The notes: generated by a model not told the origin, from the letters alone. Positions 7,020 through 17,059 are shown, counted from the first letter of the stretch. The stretch: 64,000 nt of DNA from Algoriphagus sp. AGSA1 (GCF_021390545.1 NZ_JAJUWR010000018.1:1-64000), one strand, 5' to 3'. Numbers and translations are program-made.

Positions 7020-9026
7020 ATGGCCCAAAAGGCTGAAATCCGATCCAATCTCCCAGTAAAGATCCAAACTACTCTGAACAACTTTTGGAGTATGTCCCTG
7101 ATCTTCTCGTCTTTGATGATTTTACTGAGGCTTACTGAATTGATTTTGATCTTCCGGACACAGGTGATCCAGCTGAGGATCAAAGATGTGGTGCTCTTCA
7201 GTTTTTTTGAGGATCTAAACTGGATTCTGTATTTCCTAGGCTTACTCTTTATATTCCATACAATTAACAGCCTATTGTCACTGGGGTTGGCCAAACGCTT
7301 CACCCAAGTCTTGTTGGTCCTGGCACTTCTTATACACATTACCCTTATCTTCTACTTCCTCAAAACACTTCAACCGCTGGGCAAAGATCTATTTGGATAT
7401 AGCCTAAATGATATAATCATTACAGTACAATCATCCGGTCAGCTAAATTTAGTTTCCGTCCTCGTAGGTATAGTGATTTGCACAGCTGTATTCCTATTGT
7501 TCAATCTGGCAAATAAATACTTCGCATTTGGGCTGAAAACCACGTTGGTTCTCAGCATTGCCATGTATTGGTTTTTGATACTGGTGTACTTTATACCTAT
7601 AAAAGACCCAGACCACTTAAATGAGACCAAAGCAAATATTCAGCTGAATAAATCAAAACACCTATCAGAGCAGGCATTTGACTTCCTGATCTATAAGGAT
7701 GAGTATTATTTTGATTTTTATTTAAGAGAGGTGAAAGACGGACTCTTCGTAAAAAAAGAATACACTGATCCATCCTACCCTTTTCTATACTCTGCGGATT
7801 ACCCAGATGTACTCAGTCCTTATTTTGACAGTTTATCGGCACCCCCAGATATAGTTTTTGTATTGATAGAAAGCCTGGGGAAAGCCTATTCAGGCAAGGG
7901 CGCTTATCTGGGGAGCTTCACTCCTTTCCTTGACTCTCTGGAACAACACAGTCTTGTATGGACAAATGCCCTCTCATCCACTGGCAGGACATTTGGACTG
8001 CTGCCAGGGATCTTTGCGGGATTACCTTATGGTGAGAGAGGATTTTTGGAGCTTTATGACGATTTTCCCCACCATAACAGTCTCATTAGTGTGTTGAATA
8101 CCAATGGTTATTCATCTAGTTTCTTTATTGGTGCGGACATCAGTTTTGATCATGAAAGGGAATTCTTGGATTATGCTGGAGTGACCCATTTGACGGACAT
8201 CCACAGTTTTGAATCAAAGTATAAGAAAATGCCATCTTCTCCCAATGGGTTCAGCTGGGGCTATGGCGACAAGGAGTTGTTCATGCAAGGGCTTTCTTTG
8301 TTTCCCAGAAGGGATGGGAAACCACAGTTAGGGATCTTTCAAACCATCACCTCCCACGATCCATACGTGGTTCCTGAGCCTGAAACTTATTCACAGAAAT
8401 TTGAAAATCACCTGGAAAATTATCTCCATCTCAGTGAGGCTGAAAAAAAAGACTATAGACCCTATAAAAATATATACCAGACAATTCTGTATGCTGATGA
8501 TGCGATAAAGGCTTTTGTCACTTCCTACAGTGAGAAACCTGAGTTTGCCAATACCATCTTTGTGTTTACAGGAGATCACCGCTTACCGGAAATACCTATG
8601 GCTTCCCGTCTGGATAGGTTTCATGTGCCGCTGATTATCTATTCACCCCTACTCAGAAGGCCTGCCTACTTCAAGGGGTTGGTAAGCCACTTCGAAGTGA
8701 CTCCTTCACTACTCGCAATGATGCAGGCCCAAGTTGGTGTGGAGATACCAGGTAAGAAAATATGGATGGGACAAACACTGGATACCTCGAGCGTTTTTCA
8801 GTCAACTATTGTGATGCCGCTCATGCGAAATAAAAGTCAGTTGATTGAATTCTTAAGTGGAGAATATTTCCTGTCAGATGAGCAGTTATTTGTCATCACA
8901 GATGGGATGAATATAGATCCCATTGAGGATCAGAGCCTCAGGAATAAATTGACTGGGGAATTTGAGGATTTCAAAAACAAAAACAATTACATCATACAAA
9001 CAAGAAAGTTGTTGCCGGAGCCTTAA
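7020..9026 (+). CDS. LTA-synthase-like membrane sulfatase
   Basis: This 668-residue protein has five predicted membrane helices (about 27-48, 62-85, 97-118, 146-165, 174-193) followed by an extracytoplasmic alkaline-phosphatase/sulfatase domain. Likely metal ligands and nucleophile by analogy with LtaS are E284 (VLIES), T324 (STGRTFG), H446 (TSHDPY) and D519-H520 (TGDHR). LtaS-like enzymes transfer phosphoglycerol or phosphoethanolamine to glycans or lipids; Gram-negative members usually modify periplasmic glucans or lipid A. It converges with the exopolysaccharide operon, and the two stop codons overlap in TTAA at 9023-9026. The partnership is inferred from position only. Confidence 0.88.
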   Translation: MAQKAEIRSNLPVKIQTTLNNFWSMSLIFSSLMILLRLTELILIFRTQVIQLRIKDVVLFSFFEDLNWILYFLGLLFIFHTINSLLSLGLAKRFTQVLLVLALLIHITLIFYFLKTLQPLGKDLFGYSLNDIIITVQSSGQLNLVSVLVGIVICTAVFLLFNLANKYFAFGLKTTLVLSIAMYWFLILVYFIPIKDPDHLNETKANIQLNKSKHLSEQAFDFLIYKDEYYFDFYLREVKDGLFVKKEYTDPSYPFLYSADYPDVLSPYFDSLSAPPDIVFVLIESLGKAYSGKGAYLGSFTPFLDSLEQHSLVWTNALSSTGRTFGLLPGIFAGLPYGERGFLELYDDFPHHNSLISVLNTNGYSSSFFIGADISFDHEREFLDYAGVTHLTDIHSFESKYKKMPSSPNGFSWGYGDKELFMQGLSLFPRRDGKPQLGIFQTITSHDPYVVPEPETYSQKFENHLENYLHLSEAEKKDYRPYKNIYQTILYADDAIKAFVTSYSEKPEFANTIFVFTGDHRLPEIPMASRLDRFHVPLIIYSPLLRRPAYFKGLVSHFEVTPSLLAMMQAQVGVEIPGKKIWMGQTLDTSSVFQSTIVMPLMRNKSQLIEFLSGEYFLSDEQLFVITDGMNIDPIEDQSLRNKLTGEFEDFKNKNNYIIQTRKLLPEP

Positions 9027-10219
9027 TTTGCCGCTGCTTGTTTGTTCTCGTATGACCTATCCAAGATCTGGGATAGCAAGGGATAAAAATAGTTCCAGTA
9101 AAAACTCTTTCTATCCGTATAGTCGGTAATCAGATGTAGTCCCCGCCACAGGGCCGGTACCCCTTGGAAGCGGGAAGAGCCTAAGGAATATCGCATATCA
9201 GAAAAATCACCAGCCAGGTAGTAATATTGTCCTTCTCCAATATCTTTGACGACGGCGGCCGGGAAGAACCGGGGCAACCCCATTTCCCTGAGTTTTTCTT
9301 TTCCCAGCTCAGAAGGGTCAATATCGTAATAGGAAATCACCTGATAATCACGTTGTATAAGCACTATGTCAAACCAATCCGGGTAAGGCACCACTTCAGG
9401 AAGTTTAAACCCATGTTTATTGTTTTTTTGGGTTCGGATTTTAGGAATACCACCATAGTAATCCCTATTATTGGAGAAGGCATTCACCCTGCCGTCTTCA
9501 TGGACAAACACTATCCCCGGCCCTGAAGGCATCCATGTGTTGGCATGCTGCTCACGGTATTGGCTGATAAACCAATCAGGGATGTCATTATTGATGGTAG
9601 TGTCCATTTCATCAAAATACCTGGCGATCCACCCTGTCCACTTTATCCCCATTAAGTTTTCGAATTCTGCCCTGATCCCAACCGATGTAGGAGAGGCCAT
9701 GGTATTGAACTCCGCAATGATGGTCTTATGAAGGCTTGCCGCTTCACGTAGCAAATTAATGTCTCCCCTGTTCAACCCGCCATAAATTTTCTTAGACCTT
9801 TCCTCCGAATTGAATTCTTTAAAATCATCTTCATATACTCCATAGGTATCTGCAAAATACAATACATCCAATCCGGCGGCTTTTTCACCGATTTCTATTT
9901 CGGATAGGTCTCGCAGATCTTTAGAAGTGCCAAAGGTGGGTGTTTGATCAGGAAAAAAACCATAATAATCTTCTCCGACATCATAGAAATCACCTTTCTT
10001 GTTTTGAAATTTCAGATACTCCAGTGCCCAGAATATCCCATGATGCTCCTGATAGCTTTTGGAGGGTACAGTCTTGTCCACGACCACTACCTCAAGATGC
10101 CTGCCGGGAAAAAGAAGCCAAATCAAAAAGCTGATCAATGGGATGAAAATAACAACTATAGCAAGCGGCAATAAGCGACTTGTGTATATTCTGAACTCCT
10201 GTGTGAATATTCCTCTCAT
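9023..10219 (-). CDS. Membrane-anchored protein of the exopolysaccharide operon, unknown family
   Basis: This 398-residue protein has one N-terminal membrane helix (about 16-37) and a large extracytoplasmic domain rich in aromatic residues. An alternating strand-helix pattern in the first half (VVVVDKTVPSKSYQEHHG, LDVLYFADTYG, KTIIAEFNTMA) suggests a Rossmann-like or class-I-amidotransferase-like fold, without visible catalytic residues. Its start overlaps the stop of the YaiO gene by one base (TAATG), so it is translationally coupled to it. A role in polymer export or modification is inferred from the operon. I do not recognise the family. Confidence 0.75.
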   Translation of the reverse strand: MRGIFTQEFRIYTSRLLPLAIVVIFIPLISFLIWLLFPGRHLEVVVVDKTVPSKSYQEHHGIFWALEYLKFQNKKGDFYDVGEDYYGFFPDQTPTFGTSKDLRDLSEIEIGEKAAGLDVLYFADTYGVYEDDFKEFNSEERSKKIYGGLNRGDINLLREAASLHKTIIAEFNTMASPTSVGIRAEFENLMGIKWTGWIARYFDEMDTTINNDIPDWFISQYREQHANTWMPSGPGIVFVHEDGRVNAFSNNRDYYGGIPKIRTQKNNKHGFKLPEVVPYPDWFDIVLIQRDYQVISYYDIDPSELGKEKLREMGLPRFFPAAVVKDIGEGQYYYLAGDFSDMRYSLGSSRFQGVPALWRGLHLITDYTDRKSFYWNYFYPLLSQILDRSYENKQAAAN

Positions 10220-11448
10220 TAAAATCTATACTCTACACCCAAGGAAAGATTGAGGTTATCCCGATATCTATCAGGGCCTAGTTCATCATGACTGTAGCCG
10301 GTAAAGCCGTAAATCATAAAACGTTGGGTGACTAGCTGTTGGTAACCGGCTCTAACCCGATATGAATTAAGCAGCTGGGTAGGATCCCGGGTTTCCTCAT
10401 CCGGGGATACACCAGTGCTCAACTGTAAGGAAAAGAAATCCTCCCCAGTTTTGAAATAATATCGAGCTTGTAAATTAGCCGAAGTCCCCAAGCTGTTACC
10501 GGTACCGGGAATCAGGTTTCCACGAATATTCAACCACCAGTTGCCCACATATTTCCCTAAAGAAGCGGTATAAATATGGGTGGGGTCCGAAAACTTCAGA
10601 TACCTATACCCTGCTTCAATTTCCCATGCTTTAGGTAAATTATAAAAGGCAGAGACACCTAGTCTGAAATTGGGGAAAAAGCTGGCTGATGAGCCTCCTA
10701 TGTTCAGATAAGCATAAGCATTTTCTCCTAAGGAAGGATAGGCGTCCAACTCCAAAAGAGTTCCACTGTCATCAAATCGGGAAGATTGGGTCACCCTTCC
10801 TATCAAGGTCCCTGTCAGATTGGTCCGGGTCCTGCCATAAAGGGAGAAGGTATTCCATGGCGTAATGTCTCCCAGAAATGAATCATAATCATAGGTGACA
10901 CCTATGGCATTATTACTTTTGAGGCGGCGCAGAGTCTGCATATAATCCAGTAGATCTTCATTCTTATATTTCTTTTCAAAAAGTTCTTCTGCTATTTCAT
11001 AGGCAGCATTATATTCTTCTTTGTAATACAGTAATCTGGATTCCTTATACCTGAGTAAATCAGGAAGTGGAGAGCCTAGGTTTTCTTTTGCCTTGGCCAG
11101 TACTTCATCTGCCTTATCGTATTGGTCAGCCCAGGATAAATTATCCAGATAGGCAGCGTACCCATCTTCATAGTCTGGAGAAGCTACGATGGCGCGCTCC
11201 AGATACATAGAGGCTGAATCATTTTTGCCTTCCCAGGCATAGCTTCTTCCCACCAGGATCAAAATATCAGCGTAGTCGGGGTGTTTTGACAGTGCCCGAA
11301 ATGCGATTTTTCTACCTTCAGCATATTTTCCATCGAGAATCAGTGTTCTGGCGTCCACTAATAATTCATCTGGATCAAAGGAATCCTGAGCTTTTGTAGC
11401 AAGGGAAAAAGCCAAACCAGTAATAAGCAGAATGAGGGCTTTTTTCAT
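10219..11448 (-). CDS. TPR and YaiO-family outer-membrane beta-barrel protein
   Basis: This 409-residue protein has a signal peptide (1-20, ending ATKAQ). A TPR region at about 25-170 follows (KHPDYADILILVGRSYAWEG and the next helical repeats), then a YaiO-type barrel to the C-terminal phenylalanine (LGVEYRF). TPR plus barrel is the logic of PgaA, BcsC and AlgK/AlgE, which pass polysaccharide through periplasm and outer membrane. It is in an operon with a GT2 synthase and is probably the export pore. A leader element lies in the 111 bases upstream, inside the operon. Confidence 0.85.
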   Translation of the reverse strand: MKKALILLITGLAFSLATKAQDSFDPDELLVDARTLILDGKYAEGRKIAFRALSKHPDYADILILVGRSYAWEGKNDSASMYLERAIVASPDYEDGYAAYLDNLSWADQYDKADEVLAKAKENLGSPLPDLLRYKESRLLYYKEEYNAAYEIAEELFEKKYKNEDLLDYMQTLRRLKSNNAIGVTYDYDSFLGDITPWNTFSLYGRTRTNLTGTLIGRVTQSSRFDDSGTLLELDAYPSLGENAYAYLNIGGSSASFFPNFRLGVSAFYNLPKAWEIEAGYRYLKFSDPTHIYTASLGKYVGNWWLNIRGNLIPGTGNSLGTSANLQARYYFKTGEDFFSLQLSTGVSPDEETRDPTQLLNSYRVRAGYQQLVTQRFMIYGFTGYSHDELGPDRYRDNLNLSLGVEYRF

Positions 11449-11520
11449 GTGTTTATAATTTGACTTTTAAAGGCAATATGCCTGCCTGTCTTCGGACAGG
11501 GAATCTTTGACGGTTCAAAT
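11446..11520 (-). promoter_or_regulatory. Dispersed leader element, copy B (inside an operon)
   Basis: Minus strand: AAAGATTCC, then a hairpin (CCTGTCCGAAGACAGG), GGCATATTGCC, and AAATTATAAACACATGAAA at the start of the YaiO gene (11448). The last block differs by one base from the commonest form. It lies between the GT2 and YaiO genes. Confidence 0.6.
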
Positions 11521-11559
11521 AATCATTGCACTGTATTATTAATCGTGTTGATTCCATAA

Positions 11560-13023
11560 TCAGAGATTTAGATTGTTAGGCTCCATGTTTTTTTTATCTT
11601 CAGATTTTTTAAAGCCGGTACGGATCATCTGGCCCCAGCCGCCTTTCCCCTTGATAAAATCCCAGTGTCCACCTAGTCCCCAATAAACAATCTTGGGGTG
11701 GATAAACAGAGGCTCTAGAAGTATAGTGAGAATGAGCTTGTTCAGATCTTTCCTGTCCTTGTAATTGTTATAGGATATCTGCTCATACAGGATGCTAAAA
11801 GAAGAAACCAGAAGAGAAAGCAGATAAAGTACAATAAACAATGCAATAAAATAAAAAGCAGAAAAGTCACCGATGATGATGAGAATCAAGGTATATATTA
11901 GTCCCATAAGCTCCAAGACTGGAGCCATTTTCTCAAATACATTCCAGTAGGGATAGGACAGCATCCCCATGAAATTGTAATTCGGATTGAAGCGAATGAC
12001 ACGGTGTAGCTGGAGGGTTTCTATAGTACCCCGGATCCACCGGTTTCTCTGTCGGGAAAGTATTTCCTCGTTTTCCGGTACTTCTGTCCAGCATAGAGGG
12101 TCAGGCACAAATCCGACTTTATATGGGATATTGCGCTCTTCCATGTATCGCCGCATGCGGACCACCAATTCCATGTCCTCTCCTACTGTCTTGGGGAAAT
12201 ACCCACCTACTTCTATTACCAATTCCCTATTGAAAAAACCGAATGCGCCTGAAATCAGCATTAAACCATTCACCCTTGTCCAAGCCATCCTACCCATCAA
12301 AAAAGCTCTACAGTACTCGATCACCTGAAATCTTCCCAACAGCGTAGTAGGAATTCTATACTTGGTCACCGTACCATCCTGAACATCACAGTTGTTGGCA
12401 ATTCCTATCACCCCTCCTACAGCTATCACTTTCCTGTTGGTCTCCTCCATAAAGGGCCTGACCATCCTGGTCAGTGATTCATGGGAAAGAATGCAGTCCA
12501 CATCTATACATGCCAGTAGTTCTTTAGAGGAAACATTGATGCCTGCATTGAGTGCGTCTGCCTTGCCACCATTTTCTTTGTCAATAACGATCAACCTGTT
12601 GTACGATCGGTTCTTTGATTTATAAATGCCCCGAACAGGATTTGCTATTATCTCCTCATAATAGGCAAAATCCGTGACCTCTAATTCAAAAGCAGCTATC
12701 AATTTCGCAAGTGTGTCATCCTTTGATCCGTCATTGATGATGATTACTTCAAATTTTCCATAGTGGAGTGAAAGCAAGCTTTTGACATTCTGTACGATGG
12801 TCTGTCCCTCATTGTATGCAGGAGCCAAAATAGAAACGCCCGGAGCCATAGGTGAGGTAATAATGTCCCCATAATCCGAAAATCTATTTCTTCTTCTATG
12901 GTCTCGCATTTCCAGCGCACTGAGGATCATAAGAAATAAGTAAACCAATATCACCGAAAAACTAAGGAATAAAAAAATCATTCCCAAAACTTCCATAATA
13001 AGATAAAACAAGAAACTATACAT
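11560..13023 (-). CDS. Processive GT2 glycosyltransferase (PgaC/cellulose-synthase-like)
   Basis: This 487-residue membrane synthase has N-terminal helices (about 8-38), a GT-A domain with APAYNEG (67-73), IINDGS (95-100), DVD (174-176), ED in VGEDMEL (282-283) and QRNRW (325-329), then two or three C-terminal helices. The D, DxD, D, QxxRW set marks processive synthases that polymerise and extrude polysaccharide. Polymer identity (for example poly-GlcNAc) cannot be read from sequence. No PilZ domain is present. Its start overlaps the end of the HEAT gene by eight bases. Confidence 0.9.
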   Translation of the reverse strand: MYSFLFYLIMEVLGMIFLFLSFSVILVYLFLMILSALEMRDHRRRNRFSDYGDIITSPMAPGVSILAPAYNEGQTIVQNVKSLLSLHYGKFEVIIINDGSKDDTLAKLIAAFELEVTDFAYYEEIIANPVRGIYKSKNRSYNRLIVIDKENGGKADALNAGINVSSKELLACIDVDCILSHESLTRMVRPFMEETNRKVIAVGGVIGIANNCDVQDGTVTKYRIPTTLLGRFQVIEYCRAFLMGRMAWTRVNGLMLISGAFGFFNRELVIEVGGYFPKTVGEDMELVVRMRRYMEERNIPYKVGFVPDPLCWTEVPENEEILSRQRNRWIRGTIETLQLHRVIRFNPNYNFMGMLSYPYWNVFEKMAPVLELMGLIYTLILIIIGDFSAFYFIALFIVLYLLSLLVSSFSILYEQISYNNYKDRKDLNKLILTILLEPLFIHPKIVYWGLGGHWDFIKGKGGWGQMIRTGFKKSEDKKNMEPNNLNL

Positions 13024-14572
13024 CTAACAAAAGGGAATCTGATATGTGCTGGTTAATGCGATAGGTTTCACTGGAATCCTGTTCTTGAATGTATTGGTTA
13101 TACCGAATAGCATCCAGACTGTGCAAACTTTTAAGTAGTGTCATTTTCAGTCTAAATCCAACCTCTTTAACCAACAGTCCGGAAATTATTTCCACAGAAC
13201 TTTCATCTCCGATAGAACCGGCTGCCTTTGCCGCTGCTATTACCAATTGATTGTTTTCAGACTTCAAGCTACTGTTTACAAGCTCATTTTGGGCAGGCAC
13301 TCCCAGATATTCAAAGGTTTTCAGGATTTCTATTTTCTCTTCGTCAGATACAGATCCGAATTTCTCATCCAGTTCCGCTAATAGCTCCACCAGCCCTAGT
13401 ACCCGAACTAATTTATATCCAAAGAGCCTGATGCTTTTATTTGCTGAGTCAAATAAGGTATTGATCTGGAGGTTTCTAGTGGATTGCAGGTATTTAATGA
13501 TCCGCAGATAATTCATTTGTTGCCATCGCGAAAGGGGAAAAGTCTGATCCCGGAGAAAAGACAGATCCACACTGTTCGACAGGTTAAGTATGGTGGCCAC
13601 TGCCTGGGACCGAATATAAAAGTTCGGGGAATTGACATGCTTTTTCACCTCTCTCAGGGCATCATTTAAATCCATTTCATTAATCTCCACTAAACCAGTC
13701 ACTACCGTGTCCCACTGCTTACTATTCAGTTTGTTCAGTGTGACCTTATCCAGGGCCAGTCTTTTGTAAAGAGCTTTAAGTTTAAGTTTGAAGTCCCCTT
13801 TCATTTTTTTGTTTAAAGCGATAATTCGCTCTATCAGGACTTGGTTATAAATTGACTTCTTCCGCAGCTTAGCAGGAAAACTATCGTTCAGCTCCTCCTC
13901 ACTTATAGACTCCAGTTCTTCGAGGCTTTTAGTAAACAGAATCTCAGTCAATGGGTTTACAACCTGCTCGTCATAGATTGCTAATAGGGCTTCCTTTCTG
14001 TTTCTCCTGGTTTTATAGATGATCATAAAAACTATCATTCCTGATGCCACAACTAAAAACAGTAAAATTGCAACTGACACTACAAAAATCTTAAAGTCAC
14101 TAAAGTATGCACGAAGCCCATTAAACATGGGTGAATAGTGCTCCTTACTGGCCAGTGATATCAAATCCTTCCTAGTCGATCCATTCTCTGTTTTCAGCTG
14201 TAAATCCCCGTTTCCAATGAGGATTGAGACATATTCCAGGGTTGCTTCGAATGTAGCAGGTTCATTGTATATGAAAAATTCGACTTCAGGGTGCTTGTTT
14301 CCTGACAGCAAGAGACTATCCATACTTCCCAGTACGGCTGAAAAGTCAGTAAAAAAGGCGTAAGACGATGTGTTTTCCCCAGCATTGCCCGAACTGTTTT
14401 CCATTCCTGGATCTGACAATCCAAACTGTAAACCGGGAATTTCACCCTGATTTGTCAAAAATTCCGCAAATGAAACGGAATCAGTAAAAACCACCTCTTG
14501 CTGACAATAGACTTTTGCTGTTACTAACAAAAAGAACAAAAACACAAGTGTAGCTGCGTTTTTATAGCTCAT
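13016..14572 (-). CDS. Single-pass membrane protein with cytoplasmic HEAT-like repeats
   Basis: This 518-residue protein has a signal peptide (1-23), an extracytoplasmic domain of about 130 residues, a membrane helix at about 158-184 followed by a basic stop (KTRRNRKE), and a long helical cytoplasmic part with HEAT-like repeats. Topology suggests it links an outside signal or polymer to cytoplasmic partners. It lies three bases after a receiver-only response regulator and overlaps the GT2 synthase gene, so an adaptor between them is a reasonable guess. No enzymatic motif was seen. Confidence 0.8.
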   Translation of the reverse strand: MSYKNAATLVFLFFLLVTAKVYCQQEVVFTDSVSFAEFLTNQGEIPGLQFGLSDPGMENSSGNAGENTSSYAFFTDFSAVLGSMDSLLLSGNKHPEVEFFIYNEPATFEATLEYVSILIGNGDLQLKTENGSTRKDLISLASKEHYSPMFNGLRAYFSDFKIFVVSVAILLFLVVASGMIVFMIIYKTRRNRKEALLAIYDEQVVNPLTEILFTKSLEELESISEEELNDSFPAKLRKKSIYNQVLIERIIALNKKMKGDFKLKLKALYKRLALDKVTLNKLNSKQWDTVVTGLVEINEMDLNDALREVKKHVNSPNFYIRSQAVATILNLSNSVDLSFLRDQTFPLSRWQQMNYLRIIKYLQSTRNLQINTLFDSANKSIRLFGYKLVRVLGLVELLAELDEKFGSVSDEEKIEILKTFEYLGVPAQNELVNSSLKSENNQLVIAAAKAAGSIGDESSVEIISGLLVKEVGFRLKMTLLKSLHSLDAIRYNQYIQEQDSSETYRINQHISDSLLLDV

Positions 14573-14575
14573 GGA

Positions 14576-14938
14576 TTATGATCTGAGGACACGTTTGACC
14601 CTAATAGCCAGCTCATTGGGATTAAAGGGTTTAGGGATAAAATCCGCCACACCGAGATTAAAGGCTTCCAAAACTATCTTTTCTTCCTCTCCTAATGAGC
14701 TTAGTACAATTATAGGGGTTTCTGGTTTTGTTTTCATCACATAGTGGATAATTTCAATTCCATTTTTAAAAGGAATCATCACGTCTGTAATGATCAGATC
14801 CAAGCTTTCGGTATCTATGGCATTGATTCCGGCATTGCCATCCTTTACCAAGATAGTTTCATACCCATCCTTTTTTAGACGAAACTGAACTAAGCTGGAA
14901 ATAAGCAAATCATCCTCTATGATTAGGATTTTTTTCAT
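14576..14938 (-). CDS. Single-domain response regulator (receiver only)
   Basis: This 120-residue CheY-like receiver has acidic residues at E8-D10, the phosphorylation site D52 (LIITDVMIP), S80 and K103 (PKPF). No output domain follows, so it must act through protein contacts. It is the first gene of the exopolysaccharide operon; its natural partner may be the membrane HEAT protein three bases downstream. No cognate histidine kinase is present in the window. Confidence 0.92.
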   Translation of the reverse strand: MKKILIIEDDLLISSLVQFRLKKDGYETILVKDGNAGINAIDTESLDLIITDVMIPFKNGIEIIHYVMKTKPETPIIVLSSLGEEEKIVLEAFNLGVADFIPKPFNPNELAIRVKRVLRS

Positions 14939-15357
14939 TCTTTTTTTGGTGACACTATTCTCAAATATAATAGCTAATGCCCAAAACAGAACGGTATTTA
15001 CCAGTCAAATAAATTTAGAATAAACCGGGTGTTTTTTATAGAGTGTAAATCGAATTTCAGACCTATTATCCTGCCATTGATCAAATAATACGCTGTAAAA
15101 AATAATTCCAAATGGATACTGAAATAGCTTTTACTAGCTTGCTTTGATTAAATGAACCACCAACATAGAAGAGGTTCACACGGATGGTACATCTCAAATA
15201 AAGATTCAACCGTGCTTCTAAATTTTAAAACCAATTCCACCATATGAAATCGACAGGATTAAAATCATCATTAAAACACACAGGGCAATGATAAGTTTAA
15301 CAGTCGAACCTGCCTACTGCAGACAGGTGTGACCTCTGAAAATCAAATTACAATCAC
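14939..15357. other. Divergent intergenic region
   Basis: About 420 bases separate the response regulator (minus) from the first amidohydrolase (plus). Leader copy C occupies the right end (from about 15273). No gene was found in the rest, which must contain promoters for both operons. No clear Bacteroidota -33/-7 pair could be assigned. Confidence 0.5.
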
Positions 15358-15360
15358 ATG
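15273..15360 (+). promoter_or_regulatory. Dispersed leader element, copy C
   Basis: ACACAGGGCAATGATAAG, then GTCGAACCTGCC, a hairpin (CCTGCCTACTGCAGACAGG), TGTGACCTCTGAAAATC, and AAATTACAATCACATGAAA at the start codon 15358. The final block differs by three bases from the commonest form. Confidence 0.55.
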
Positions 15361-17055
15361 AAAAAAAAATTACTCTACACAGGTGTGTTTTGCTTAGGGG
15401 TATTAGGGTTTCTTTCTACTAATCCTACTAATGCCCAGAGTGATCCATCGGGCAAAAAAAGAATCACTGATACATATGCTATCACCAATGCAACTGTATT
15501 CACAGCACCAGATCAAAAAGGTATTAAAGCAACCGTGCTGATTAAAGACGGCTTGATCCTCGACATAGGAAGCAAGCTAAGCCTTCCCAAAGAAGCAAAG
15601 ACCATTGAAGGTGATTCACTTTATATTTATCCTGGCTTCATAGCAGGTGCAAGTGACGTAGGGATCACCAAGCCCAAAGATCCGGACAGACCAGACGACT
15701 TTATATCCTCTAATCCTCCAGATGAGATCGCGGGAATCACCCCATGGAGATCGTCAATGGATCAGTTTTCTATTAAAGATGGTAAGATAGATGATCTAAG
15801 AAAAGCGGGTTTTACAATTGCCCAGATCAAACCAGAGGGTGGTATGCTGGCAGGTAAGACCGCTGTCATCCTGTTGGGAAATGAACTTTCAACCAATCTT
15901 TTAAAAGATAATGCCGCATTGGCCGCCAGTTTCAGCGGTTCTAGAGGAATGTATCCGGCTACGGCTGTTGGGGTCATGGCAAAATTCCGTGAGGTATATG
16001 ATAATGCCAAACTTACTGACGAACGTTCCCAAAAATATACCACTGTGTCCGGACTGAAACGACCCGAGATCACACCTACTTATAGTGCCATGCAGGAAGT
16101 CATCAATGGTCGGATCCCTGTGTTGTTTTCTGCTTCCACGGAATTGGAAATCAGACGGGCAATCAGTTTACAGAAGGAAAAAGGATTCAAATTGATCCTG
16201 ACTGATCTGGAAGAATACGAAACTGTATTGGATGCGATTAAGGCCTCCGGAGCCCATGTCTTAGTGAAATTAGAAATCCCGGATGACAAAGCTATAAAAG
16301 CACAGAAAGATGAGGCAAGCAAAGAAGCCACTGAGCTTTATGCCCGGGTGAAAAAAGCTTATGATGATGCAATTGCGCAAACTGCCAAATTGGAAAAGGC
16401 TGGTATTCCATTCGCTTTTACCACAGTGGGCGTGAAATCCAAGGATATCATGAAATCGCTTCAGGTTATGATAGAAAATGGCCTCTCGGAACAGGCTGCA
16501 CTGGCAGCTCTCACGACTAATCCTGCTTCCATTCTGGGTTTGGACAAAGTGGCAGGTACAATCGAAAAAGGTAAAATGGCTAATTTGATTCTAAGTACAG
16601 ATTCTATTTTTGCAAAGGATAGTCAAATCAAACATGTGGTGGTAGATGGTTACATCTATGACTATGAGACTAAAGCAAAAAAGAAATCCTCCAAGGAAGG
16701 TGAAAACGGCGATACTGTTCAAATTGAAGGGGATTGGGACTATACCTCAGAAAGTCCTGCCGGATCCTCGGGGGGAATCCTTTCAATAAAGAAAGAAGGT
16801 TCAGAATATACCGGTACTATTTCATACGATGATCCATCCGGCTCGGACAAGGCTACTTCCCCAATTAAAAATGTGACATTGGAAGAAGGGACACTTTCTT
16901 TTTCATTCGACGTCACCGCAAATGGTATGCAGATTACTGTGGACGTTTCCGGAGAAGTCAGTGAAGGCAGCTATGATGCTACTATGACAGTCGGTGAATT
17001 CGGATCATTCCCATTCAAAGGCACACTTACCCCAACCCTAATCGCAAATAACTAA
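15358..17055 (+). CDS. Exported amidohydrolase-like protein lacking the HxH metal motif
   Basis: This 565-residue protein has a signal peptide (1-27, TNAQS) and an imidazolonepropionase-like amidohydrolase domain. Where active enzymes have PGFIDAHTH it reads PGFIAGASD (92-100), so both histidines of the first metal motif are lost. The C-terminal amidohydrolase strand (GTIEKGKMANLILS) is intact and is followed by an extra beta-rich domain of about 110 residues. It lies four bases before a complete amidohydrolase gene. It may be a non-catalytic partner. The assignment to the superfamily is firm; substrate is unknown. Confidence 0.85.
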   Translation: MKKKLLYTGVFCLGVLGFLSTNPTNAQSDPSGKKRITDTYAITNATVFTAPDQKGIKATVLIKDGLILDIGSKLSLPKEAKTIEGDSLYIYPGFIAGASDVGITKPKDPDRPDDFISSNPPDEIAGITPWRSSMDQFSIKDGKIDDLRKAGFTIAQIKPEGGMLAGKTAVILLGNELSTNLLKDNAALAASFSGSRGMYPATAVGVMAKFREVYDNAKLTDERSQKYTTVSGLKRPEITPTYSAMQEVINGRIPVLFSASTELEIRRAISLQKEKGFKLILTDLEEYETVLDAIKASGAHVLVKLEIPDDKAIKAQKDEASKEATELYARVKKAYDDAIAQTAKLEKAGIPFAFTTVGVKSKDIMKSLQVMIENGLSEQAALAALTTNPASILGLDKVAGTIEKGKMANLILSTDSIFAKDSQIKHVVVDGYIYDYETKAKKKSSKEGENGDTVQIEGDWDYTSESPAGSSGGILSIKKEGSEYTGTISYDDPSGSDKATSPIKNVTLEEGTLSFSFDVTANGMQITVDVSGEVSEGSYDATMTVGEFGSFPFKGTLTPTLIANN

Positions 17056-17059
17056 GCAG

